Under the pieces are notes generated by a model. The model was not told the DNA's origin. It ran no database searches and saw only the letters and a program-made list of their open reading frames with translations. Shown one piece after another: positions 1 through 7,923 of a stretch of DNA of 15,906 nt (within the stretch, counting starts at the first letter, position 1; every line of letters begins with the position of its first letter). Position numbers and translations under genes: made by a program. The stretch is from the NCBI GenBank assembly GCA_022592435.1, contig JABYQS010000659.1, positions 1 to 15,906 of the forward strand, read 5' to 3'. Origin of the DNA: Cerioporus squamosus (Eukaryota; Basidiomycota; Agaricomycetes; Polyporales; Polyporaceae).

Positions 1-829
1 TTCACTGTAGACTTTGACGAGATTGATTATGGACGTACTCGACTCGTGTCGGTGCTTTTGGTGATGGTGGCCACACGGTGATTGTGCTAGCTTCTCTCTG
101 CTGTCTCCGACTATGTACCAATTTGTATCAGTCTTCTTGTACCTCAATGCACGGTTATTTATGGTTATTTGCTCACCTTTCCAAGAAGTCTGCGCCTCCG
201 CCGCTATAACCACCACCGCCTCCACCGTATCCCTGCCGCGGCCAGGATACATATCTCCTGCTGCCGCCACGGCGCCTTCGGCTCACTCCCATTCTCTCCA
301 GCATCGCGCTCGCCCTCCCTGCCCCTCCCAGGCGACGGCCGTCTGTAGTCTCCATATTCCGGACTAGCCCTCCTTCCCGGACGCTGTCCCTCTCCCGTCG
401 CTCTACCCTCTCCCGGTCGCGTTCGCGGTCCACGCTCCTGCTGCGGCTCCTCTTCCTCGGCCGGTCCTGCTCCCTGTCCTTGTCCTTATCGCGGTCGTCA
501 ATGAAGTAGTCGTCTGCGCGAGCACGCTCACGGTCGTACCGCCTGCTCCGGTCCCCATGCCCGCTGCGCCGCTCCTCGTCTCTGTCTTTGTCTTTGTCGC
601 GGGTTCCGTCCCGGTCTCTGTCTCTGTCTCGCCTGTCCCTGTCCCGCTCTCCTCCTCTGTCCTTCCCCCTATCACTTCCGTACTCGTCCCGGTCCCTCTC
701 CCTCCGCGAATCGACGCTGCGTGAGCGCGACCGCCTTCTTGATGTGTGTGGGGGCGGTGGCGGAGAGCGGGGCGATCTCGGTGGGTCTTGGGGCACTAGA
801 CCCATACGAGAGGGATGTACCATAGCCAT
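1..829 (-). CDS. NKAP-like RD/RS-rich nuclear protein, 5' part (runs off the left edge)
   Basis: Exon 1 is 829-177 and exon 2 is 110-39, with a GTGAGC...CATAG intron at 176-111. The first ATG after an in-frame stop (853-851) is at 829. The first ~195 residues are dominated by Arg/Asp/Lys dipeptides and two RSRSRSVD blocks, followed by a Gly/Tyr-rich patch. Splicing then joins DFLES to RRQQRE and, a few residues on, WPPSPKAP. This junction resembles what I recall of fungal NKAP proteins, where this segment precedes the conserved C-terminal NKAP domain (Pfam Nkap_C, formerly DUF926). That domain would lie left of position 1 and is not seen. NKAP proteins are nuclear and bind RNA and spliceosomes. 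A second donor (GTACGT) starts at 38; without it the frame stops at TGA (4-2), giving a short protein with no conserved domain. The family call rests on about 25 residues. Another SR-like splicing factor is possible. Confidence 0.6.
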
Positions 830-1601
830 GATCACAAGCAACTCAAGTAGTCAAGCAGGTGAAGGAGGGATGAGAGGCCAGGGAAATAGTGCACTGAGTG
901 CAGCGACAAGCCTGAGAGGCTTGCGCGCTCGAAGGCGACAGGCTCCAGGCCGTGAGAACAGGAAGGACCGTGTGAATCCATTCGGAGTGCTCATGCTCAT
1001 CCGGGCGCTTCGCGAACCGCGAACCGCGAGCGAGATCCCGTCGTACCTGCTCCTCCGACTGCCGAGATCTCGCTCGGCCAACATCTTGCACCCCGCAACG
1101 AATATCCACCTCACCACACCCTTGGCAGCTTGTCATGACCACATCATGACGCCGCAAATACGTCTTTGGGGTTAACCAACGCGCCGCAGCGCAGCACCTG
1201 CGTTTCACAACCCGGCCTCCCGTTCCAAGCGATGGACTCCTCGCACGAGAACTTGGAGTACCTGCCAGCTTCGTTCGGGGATCTCTCGCATACGCAAACT
1301 CCCAAGCACCTTTCGTGTATGGATTGCTCGCTATGGCTACAATGGTTTGCCAATAAGATAGGTACACAGATAGTTATCATATGGTGGTACGTGACGCATT
1401 TCGTGGGGAATTCATTATACTCGTTGCGGTACTCTACTGGGTACAAGGGAAGGGAGAGGTCCGAGGGGAGGAGACGGATGGAGGATAGTATACACCAAGA
1501 AGTTCGGCGAAGGGAGATAGATGGAGAACGGGAAGCCCAGGTAACGTACACGCGTCCGTCGTAAATTTTTCATAAGTTCGAGAAGGACGAAAGGGGTGAA
1601 C
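830..1601. other. Intergenic: promoter side of the NKAP-like gene, 3' side of Ohr1
   Basis: These 772 bases lie between two minus-strand genes. Open frames of up to about 170 codons exist on both strands, but none begins with a plausible protein, shows a family motif or has coherent splice sites. The stretch should hold the 5' UTR and promoter of the NKAP-like gene and the 3' UTR of the Ohr1 gene. There is a small direct repeat of gcgaaccgc at 1011-1027. No clear TATA box or RNA gene was seen. Confidence 0.6.
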
Positions 1602-2250
1602 TTATGACTTGGTTATCGTCACCTCCGCGCCGTGCTTCAGCGCACGGCTATACGGGCAGAACTCGTGCGCCTCAGCGATGATCGCGTCGTCGGGGCAGCC
1701 CTCGACGTTGAGCTCGACGCGCAGGCCGAAACCATCGAGGTCAGGGTTCTCGGGGTGCCCGAGGAAGACGTTCGCCGTGACCTTCGCGTTCTCGGCGAGC
1801 TCCTTCTTGTTCGCGCGCGCTGCAGCAAGCTGGAGGGCGCCGAGGAAGCATGACGAGTAGCCCATCGCGAAGAGCTGCTCTGGGTTCTGCCCGTCGCCCT
1901 TGCCGCCTGTCGTCTTGGGCATGGACATCTTCAACTCGAGCGGCACATCGCCGAAGGACTTGACGGTGCCGTTGCGACCTGCGCCCGTGGCCTCGGCTTT
2001 GGAGAAGTACTATGGAACGTAGCAAGTCAGCCCTCGCGCACGCCAATCAACAGAAGGAAGCGGGACGTACAACATGGTCCTTCAGCGACAGGATTCCGCG
2101 AGATTGCATGTGGTTGGGCTTGACCTTGCGCAAGCCGACTCCCGCGAGAACACGGCGAGATGAAGGGTCGAGGTTGCGCGCATAGCGGACGCCGCCACCG
2201 GTGAGAACGCGGTTCGAGAGAGGGCGGAGGACAGCAGAGGTGGGGTGCAT
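1602..2250 (-). CDS. Organic hydroperoxide resistance (Ohr/OsmC family) protein 1, probably mitochondrial
   Basis: Exons are 2250-2071 and 2009-1602; the intron 2070-2010 (61 bases) is GTACGT...CATAG, phase 0. The product is 195 residues. Residues 1 to about 55 are Arg/Ser-rich and nearly free of acidic residues, which suggests a mitochondrial leader; the Ohr fold starts around GILSLKDHVYFSKA. Ohr signatures are all present: GRNG (Arg72), NPEQLFAMGY (Glu104), catalytic Cys114 in SSCFLGAL, and Cys178 in HEFCPYSRA. The two cysteines are 64 residues apart, as in bacterial Ohr (Cys60/Cys124 in Pseudomonas). CPYS and the conserved Arg and Glu favour Ohr over OsmC proper. Ohr enzymes reduce organic and fatty-acid hydroperoxides by a two-cysteine cycle reset by lipoylated proteins, which fits a mitochondrial site. 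It is the downstream member of a tandem pair and, unlike its neighbour, has no introns next to its cysteines. Confidence 0.93.
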
Positions 2251-2772
2251 GATGGTTTCTTCGAGGAAGAGAATGATGGAAAAGTAATGGGTATTAGGTC
2301 GACTTAGATCGAGTATTAAGATTCAGCGTGTCGAGGTCGTGAAGCAGCGCGAGTTCGATGGATGAGCGGCGCAAGCAGTAGTCGTGAATTGGGAAGTCAG
2401 AAAGAGAAGCGAGGGGAATGAGATTGTGAAGAACCCCGAGCTTCTGCCGGACGCCTTATGTACCGAGAACAGAACGGACACCATGCCGACTCCAGCCCGT
2501 GCTCCAACTGCACAGTTGGCTCGCAGAGCGCACAACCTTACATCATACTCACCGTCGCAGCGGGGAGGCATTACGCACGGTGCCTTGGGCGCTCCAAGCG
2601 CTCGGTCAAGCGCCGGCATCTGGACCAACAAAATCTCGGGTCGGTGAGTCCCCGCACGCCGAGCTGGCGCAACGCTGCGCCGAAGCTCCTCGAACCTTGC
2701 GCTCATCGTTTCTGCCAACAATTTTTCTCACCTCGCGGTCGTCATACATACACGCAGACTGGATCCCTTCCG
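2251..2772. other. Intergenic between the two Ohr genes
   Basis: These 522 bases separate the Ohr1 start from the Ohr2 stop, both on the minus strand. The stretch should carry the Ohr1 promoter and the Ohr2 3' UTR. Reading frames here on either strand lack recognisable motifs, and I saw no leftover Ohr-like exon. No clear TATA box was found near the Ohr1 start. Confidence 0.6.
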
Positions 2773-3493
2773 TTACTTCTTGCTCACGTTGACGACAACG
2801 CCCTTGGCTAACGCTCGGCTGTACGGGCACGCCTGTGGAGGCGGGGTATGCATTTAGCGGGGGCGCTCCCGACGCCCCAAGAAATCTTGTCGTCAGGGCT
2901 AGGATGGGTCCGCTCACCTTGTGCCCTGCCTCGATGAGCTCCATGTCGTCCACACCCTCGACCTGAATGTCTACCTCGAGGCCGTACCCGTCCATGCCCT
3001 CTGGTTGCCCCATGTGGATCTGCGTGTGCACCGTGGCATTCTTAGCCATCTCGGACTTGCCGGTCTGACCGGCGACGAGCTGCATCGCGCTGAGGAAGCA
3101 CGCTGTGGGTGCGTACCGTCATTGCGTGATTTGCATCGCAGACCGACAGAGAGAGAAGCGCATATAGGCACCTGCGTAGCCCATAGCGAAGAGCTGCTCT
3201 GGGTTCTGCCCGTCGCCTTTGCCGCCGAGGGATCTGGGCATGGCAAGACGAAGTTGCAGTCCACAGTCGTCATCGGATGTGACTTGGCCGTTGCGCCCTT
3301 GTCCGCTCGCCGTGGCATGAGCCGTATACTGGGTCCGCGTCAGCTATCTGAAACTCCTGTCGCGACTCCCGACTGCAGGACGTGCCTTGTGGTCCTTCAG
3401 AGTCATTATGCCACGAGCGGGGGCGTTCACGACGCGACGGGCGATGGCGTGGGTCGCCTGTCGAGCGAGGCTGCGAGCGAAGAGAGTCGACAT
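2773..3493 (-). CDS. Organic hydroperoxide resistance (Ohr/OsmC family) protein 2, probably mitochondrial
   Basis: Four exons: 3493-3386, 3328-3172, 3102-2918 and 2832-2773, giving 169 residues. Intron 1 (3385-3329) has a GC donor, CACAAG|GCACGT, and a CCCAG acceptor. Introns 2 (3171-3103) and 3 (2917-2833) are GT-AG. All frames and phases close. The leader (residues 1-28, MSTLFARSLARQ...) is Arg-rich, has no acidic residues and looks mitochondrial. Ohr landmarks follow: GRNG (Arg48), GGKGDGQNPEQLFAMGY (Glu80), catalytic Cys90 in AACFLSAM, and Cys152 in ACPYSRA. It shares the SLKDH/TLKDH junction, the first intron position and most of the core with Ohr1, so the two are tandem duplicates. Exon 4 is only 60 bases and supplies the second active-site cysteine, so any model that skips it loses catalysis. 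Expected role: thiol-dependent reduction of organic hydroperoxides. Confidence 0.9.
3329..3385 (-). other. GC-AG intron (intron 1 of the Ohr2 gene)
   Basis: On the minus strand the exon ends CTGAAGGACCACAAG and the intron starts GCACGTCC. The homologous intron of Ohr1 starts GTACGTCC after CTGAAGGACCATGTT. Position and phase agree, and translation resumes in both with the conserved Y-[TF] of the Ohr fold. No GT donor nearby keeps the frame. The strong exon-side AG is typical of functional GC donors. Confidence 0.85.
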
Positions 3494-5210
3494 GACTGGC
3501 GGGGAGAGGAGAGGGGCACGACAGGTCGTTCGACAAACGGCCCCTACTGCATCTATATGTGTGTCGAATCGCTGACGTCGTCGACGATGCGCGACGGACT
3601 GTCGCGGATGGATCGGTGCGTCGGGAGGCCTGTCCATACATGGTGTCTCTGAGTCCATATCGAGCATGTGCTGTCAGGCCGCACTGACGGGCTTCGTTGC
3701 AAGCTCGCAGACCGTCGCCGCGTCATCGCCATCGCGCCAGCGGCCGGCCCAGCCTCTGCTGTTCTTGGGCGAGCACATTATTACATAATACTGAATTGGG
3801 AGAAGGCCGCCGTTCCCGAGCGCGGGTGGTCAGCATGTTTGGTCCTGCTCACGGCCGCATGAGTTATAACCGATTCATAGTGGTTTGTTAACCGCCGATA
3901 GTACGGTTGCTTGCTCTCCGAAGAGCTACATACAGGCCTCAGGTGTGTTTCATGCGAGGTCACTCCCCTCACAACGGTTGCTTACACTTCCCAGATAGCC
4001 TGTCCTCAGGAGATCCTGCAGTACATGTACAGGGGAGCCTTTCTGCTGTTCAATCAGGCACCTCGTGTGCGCTCGTGTTCAGCGTCATGCCGCCGGTCCA
4101 TCTGGCCGCGCTACCGGGGTCCTCGACTTAACACCGACCACGCTCAGTCCCCAAGCTCCCAAGTTAACTATCAAAACATTTTGCTGGGACACCGGGTGAG
4201 ACCGCACCTTGGGCATTTGCATGTCAGAGTGGTACGACACCCATGACCACAATGCGTGAGCAGTCTCCTAGCTTGCCGAGTAACGATGCATCATACTGAC
4301 CCGTTCTGCTTGGGAGTTCCCCTCGCGCTCAGCGTATACCTTCGACTAGATCGCTACGTTCATTGCCTTCCCGTACAAGTCATACAAGCTATACCATCAA
4401 TCGTTCCAGGTTGACGTCGATTGCTGACGTCTAACCTCCGCAGCGCTACAACCCGGGCCTTCCGGAGGAGCCATAATGGTTCAGTTCAGAGGTAAGTACT
4501 GACGTCTCTGCGACCATACTTATGCGACGTCCGCGGCTGTCCTGCTGATCACGCCCACGACCACAACCTTATACACAGCTACTTGGATATTCGTGCCGAT
4601 GCAGCGCTTGGTTTCAGGCCCAGGAACTGGTCAGCAGGCCCGGCGGACAAAACGCTATGTGCTTTTTCATCCTTGAAGCTCTCGTCCAAACGCTCCTGCA
4701 AGCTGATATCTTCGTCTTCCCTGTCTAGATGACACTAGTCCCTGATGTGCGCGGCTGCCACGTAATCCACTATGGGACAACGCAAAAGAGGTTCTACACT
4801 GTGCGCGAAGCAACGTGCGCCAGCCTCAGGTGAGTATGTTCAATAGCGCACGCCATCTCTCGTTGTGTCGCTGCTGGTTCGTGATAGCGTGGACCGTCTA
4901 GTCTACAGTTCCACTACTTCCCCCGCAACGAGACTCGGAGAACACAGAATCGACCGCTCATGTACTTGCACCGGGTCCTTCGACGATCCGATGCACTGAC
5001 AGGTCGGAGTAAACCCCCGCAAACGCGTGCGCGACACGCTCGTACAGGTCAACCACTGTGGTCCTCTACGTTCCAGCTGACGTCCTGGGCGCTGACCACT
5101 ATACAGTCGCTGTTGTCGAGAGCATCGGTGGGCTCTGCACGAGCCGCTAAGGCAGACAGAAGTGCGCCCTTGTGTTATGAAATGCGCCGCCGGTGCTGGA
5201 AGGGCAGAGG
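3494..5210. other. Long region with no convincing gene
   Basis: The first ~170 bases should be the Ohr2 5' UTR and promoter. Beyond that, reading frames are short and no protein family is recognised on either strand. On the plus strand, 4430-4920 has several good splice-like signals: CTAACCTCCGCAG ending at 4442, GTAAGTACTGAC at 4492, ACACAG near 4578, CTGTCTAG ending at 4729 and CAGGTGAGT at 4829. These can be chained into a small multi-exon frame, but the peptide resembles nothing I know. No terminal repeats or transposon domains were noticed. It may be a non-coding transcript, a decayed gene or plain intergenic DNA. Confidence 0.5.
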
Positions 5211-5218
5211 TATAAAAA
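5211..5218 (+). promoter_or_regulatory. TATA box of the secreted-protein gene
   Basis: The sequence tataaaaa lies 105 bases upstream of the ATG at 5323, in a GC-rich setting (gggcagaggtataaaaatc). Transcription would start roughly 30 bases downstream. That leaves a C/A-rich leader with repeated cacc/ccac elements, common in highly expressed fungal genes. It is the clearest core promoter in the window. Confidence 0.65.
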
Positions 5219-5322
5219 TCACGGTGCAATTCGACGACTCTCCAGGCCCAACACCTCCGACGAACAGTCCTCAGCACACTCGCATACCTGCACACCTCCC
5301 ACCCCACATTCCACAGCCCACC

Positions 5323-5801
5323 ATGCTCTTCACCCTCACCACCCTCGCCATCGCTCTCGTCGGCGCCGCCAAGCGACCCCCGTCGCCGCTAGCACCACGC
5401 TCACCCCCATCGTCGACGCCGTGAGCGCAGCGAGCGGGATCCCCGTCGCCTCCCTCGAGCTCGGCAGCATCTCCGCGCACGCGAACAGCACCACCGTCGG
5501 CCAGGGCGGCGCGCACGCCGATGCCGGGGACGCGATCTACCCCGCGACGATCTTCCTCTGCAAGGAGAGCGGCTGCGCGAGCTGCACGGGCTACGACCTG
5601 AGCATCCAGCCGCACCAGACGTGCCTCGCCCCGGGCTTCAACTTCCTCTCCGTGCACATCAACCAGCCGAGCAACGCGGGCCTACCCTTCGGTGTCTACA
5701 CCGGGCCCATCGGCTGCTCGTCGTTCGCGCAGGTCCCCGCGGTGAACACCTGCTACAACGCCGCCAACTACATCGGCTGGGACTTCAAGCTCACCCCGTG
5801 A
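5323..5801 (+). pseudogene. Small secreted cysteine-containing protein, frame-shifted after the signal peptide
   Basis: From the ATG at 5323, codons 1-16 encode a clear hydrophobic signal peptide (MLFTLTTLAIALVGAA). This frame then stops at TGA (5422-5424). The mature protein continues from 5370 in another frame, starting QATPVAASTTLTP and ending GWDFKLTP at TGA 5799-5801. That frame has no ATG of its own. One missing C at the GCCGCC|AAG junction (5369-5371) explains the break. Disregarding it, the product would be about 159 residues with six cysteines after the signal, spaced C-x5-C-x2-C and then three more in TC, GC and NTC contexts. This fits the size of basidiomycete small secreted proteins; the exact family and function are unknown. 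The rest of the frame is intact, so a recent mutation or a sequencing or assembly error is likelier than an old pseudogene. Programmed frameshifting is less likely, since no classic slippery heptamer is seen. Confidence 0.75.
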
Positions 5802-6680
5802 GGGATCCAGTCCGCGCAGAGGTACGTCGGCTCTGTCCTGGAGATCTTCTCCCTTCGCCCCAGCGAAATGATGCTGACCATTTGCTAGCTAGGTTGTACG
5901 ATATGCAAGTGGTGAAGCCCTGTTGGGCACGGTCTCTGTTCGAGTTCTCGGATAACGGTCTCTGTTTGCGGTACTTTGTGTAGAAAATTGCGCAGAAAAT
6001 CCCAATGTATATGCATCGGTCTCTTTTTGGTCGACGAGTCCTGGTTTCATGACACGCAAACTGCAACTGACCGTTCGTGCGGAGCCATTGATACTGAGAT
6101 GAGTCCTGGCAGTGCCCGGGCCCTCCCATCATTGCGCGACTCAAACCAGAGGTCGGCCCGCGAGCTCAGTCTGAGACTCCGGCTTCATCGGATGGGCCGT
6201 GGTTTGCACAGCGGCTGTGCTCACCGAAGCGTTCTCCTGCTGGCGGAGTGAGGCGGAGTGGTTAGTTCACACCGGATAGCGGCCCGCAGTGTGGGCGGCT
6301 AAATCTCCTACATGGGATCGTTATCTCCTTGAACGAGGCCTCCTCCTGTCCGGCGATGAAGTTCTTCTAGTCCAACACACCCCACCCACATGCCAGGTGC
6401 ACAAAGAGCTCTTATGCTCTATCAGGCTGCGGAAATGGATCAGTGGCTCAGAACGCCGTCAGGACATGTCTCATGCTCTTTGTTGCGACACTCGTCTCCT
6501 CCGCGGCCAAAGCGCACCCCCGCCCCCTAGCCCGTCCTCATTGTCTCTGCTTTGGCCACGACGCATAGACATGGGCACGGGTGGTCCGGTGTGCATACCC
6601 ACACGTCTCCGTTCTTTGTCCTCGGGATGCATAAAGGCCCTTTGCGCACTCATGTCCCACCGAGCCCATAAGCTCTTCGT
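5802..6680. other. Intergenic: 3' UTR of the secreted-protein gene, then promoter of gene A
   Basis: An apparent intron lies at 5822-5888: GTACGTCGG donor, TGCTGACC branch site, TTTGCTAG acceptor. It starts 20 bases after the secreted-protein stop codon and so would be a 3' UTR intron. The rest has open frames on both strands but no coherent protein. No tRNA was recognised. Near the right end an ataaagg element at 6631 sits 50 bases before the gene A start and may act as a weak TATA box. Confidence 0.5.
5822..5888 (+). other. Probable 3' UTR intron of the secreted-protein gene
   Basis: The donor is CAGAG|GTACGT, the branch site is ATGCTGACC and the acceptor is TTTGCTAG, with a second possible AG four bases on. 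The length (67 bases) matches other introns in the window. Because it follows the TGA at 5799-5801, it would not change the protein unless the true reading frame ends elsewhere. Confidence 0.5.
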
Positions 6681-7615
6681 ATGCAGCCCCGAACCACCGC
6701 CACTGGGTCTTCGTCTACGGAGCCCGCAGCCAACAGCCACAACCAAGACCACAAGTCAATCATCATTACCCGGGCGGCCGTCGTCGGCAAGATGGTACGT
6801 CGTCCCCTCACTGGAAGCGCGCGCTGGCTCGTCTCGCGAGACAAATCAACTCACCTACGTACCTTCGCTCACAGAATCTGCTGTACACCACCTCCATAGA
6901 GCCGTACCTCGGCACGTACCGCATCGTCTGGGATTCTGAGTCCGCATACGAGCCGCGCACCCCTACTTCTCCCCGGCCGCCGCACCCTGCGGACCTGCGC
7001 GACGGCGTACTCACGCTCATGCGCCCGGAGCACCCGCCCGAATGGCCCAAGGAGCCATCTCCAAGCGACGGTTCCGGCTCTTCAGTGGTTCTCCGTCTCT
7101 TCGACACGTTCCTCGGCGCAGACCGCACAGCGTCGAAACTCACGCCCTCCGCATTCTCTCTCGACCCGTCCGCGCTCTCCTCCCTGTCCTTCTCCCCGCT
7201 CTCGTCCGCCTCCTCGCTCTCCTCCCAGGGCTCCTCCTCGTCCTTTTCCTCGTGTTCGTCCTCGTCCTCGAGCCCTTTGCTCCGCAGCACTGCCCGGGCC
7301 GCCAAGCTCCCGGTGCTCATGCCCACACGCTCCTGGCGGTTCGACTGGGACGCCTCCTTCCCGCGGCTGGGGTACCGCTTCGAGGGCATGGACGTGTCGA
7401 CGACGTGGGGCCACTCGCTCGCGTTCTCGGACCTCCTCGACGACGCCGGCCACCCGTTCGCCGTGCTGGAGCTCCGGCCGGCGGGCTTCAGGCGGGACGA
7501 GCCCGAGCCGTACACGATTGTTGTGCTCGCGAAGCGCCAGGCGGATCGGTATGGCCGCGTGGGGCTGACGAACGCGGAGAGGGAGCGGCTGGGCATGCGG
7601 GAGGTTGGTGTCTGA
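6681..7615 (+). CDS. Orphan tandem family, gene A
   Basis: Exon 1 is 6681-6794 and exon 2 is 6875-7615. The intron 6795-6874 (80 bases) is GTACGT...CTCACAG, phase 0. The product is 284 residues. I do not recognise the family. N-terminal exon: Ser/Thr/Asn-rich, ending AAVVGKM. Exon 2 holds a Tyr/Trp-rich stretch (YLGTYRIVWD), a beta-like block (SSVVLRLFD), a long Ser-rich linker at about 133-176, then W-x-FDWDASF (about 194-200), FAVLEL and YTIVVLAKRQ, ending LTNAERERLGM (269-279). The last blocks recur in genes B and C. No signal peptide or membrane segment is seen, so it is probably intracellular. The acidic/Ser-rich linker is encoded by a tcc/tcg-rich tract and may vary in length between strains. 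The start is the first ATG in frame near a weak TATA-like element. Confidence 0.75.
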
Positions 7616-7923
7616 TGCGACGTGCGAGGAGGACGTCGTGTGGTATCGTGTGGTGGGTTATGAAGGTGGGTTGTACGAGTAGCTTTGCGCGGGTGTTGGT
7701 TGTGCCTCTGGTTTGACGGACAATAGCCTTTCTTTACTCTGTAGTGCTAGCATCGATGCAAATTGTATCGTCGGTTCCTATTGTCAATTGTGCTTCTTGC
7801 GTTCCCCGATGTTCTCGTCAGACAATGAGACGTATGATCGATTGAGCAGCACCTGCCTATAACTCCTCAACCAGCGCACCGTGGCTGATCTTCCACCATC
7901 ACACCCATCCTGAGCCGGACGAG
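7616..7923. other. Intergenic between genes A and B
   Basis: These 308 bases contain the gene A 3' UTR and the gene B promoter. A ctataac element at 7857-7863, about 60 bases before the gene B ATG, is a candidate core promoter. Nothing else was seen. Confidence 0.55.

Noticed and set aside
588..1175. A 195-codon plus-strand Ser/Leu/Arg-rich frame
   Set aside because: It is the antisense shadow of the RD-repeat coding region; the repetitive CTCTCT pattern keeps several frames open.
843..1551. Open frames of 135-174 codons upstream of the NKAP-like gene
   Set aside because: No family motifs, no codon pattern like neighbouring genes, and overlapping frames are open on both strands.
2921..3652. 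A 243-codon plus-strand frame
   Set aside because: It lies antisense to the Ohr2 exons and introns, whose spliced product matches a known family; this is a shadow.
4960..5424. A 154-codon frame covering the promoter and signal peptide of the secreted-protein gene
   Set aside because: It runs through the TATA box and leader; only its last part, from ATG 5323, is coding.
6236..6305. Possible tRNA-like segment (ggcggagtggttagttcacac)
   Set aside because: No B-box sequence (GGTTCRANNCC) or cloverleaf could be built around it.
6289..6939. A 216-codon plus-strand frame upstream of gene A
   Set aside because: It crosses the gene A start, intron 1 and exon 2 in a different frame and has no recognisable content.
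6808..7596. A 262-codon minus-strand Glu/Ser-rich frame
   Set aside because: It is the mirror of the Ser-rich tract and core of gene A; the plus-strand reading is supported by paralogues B and C.
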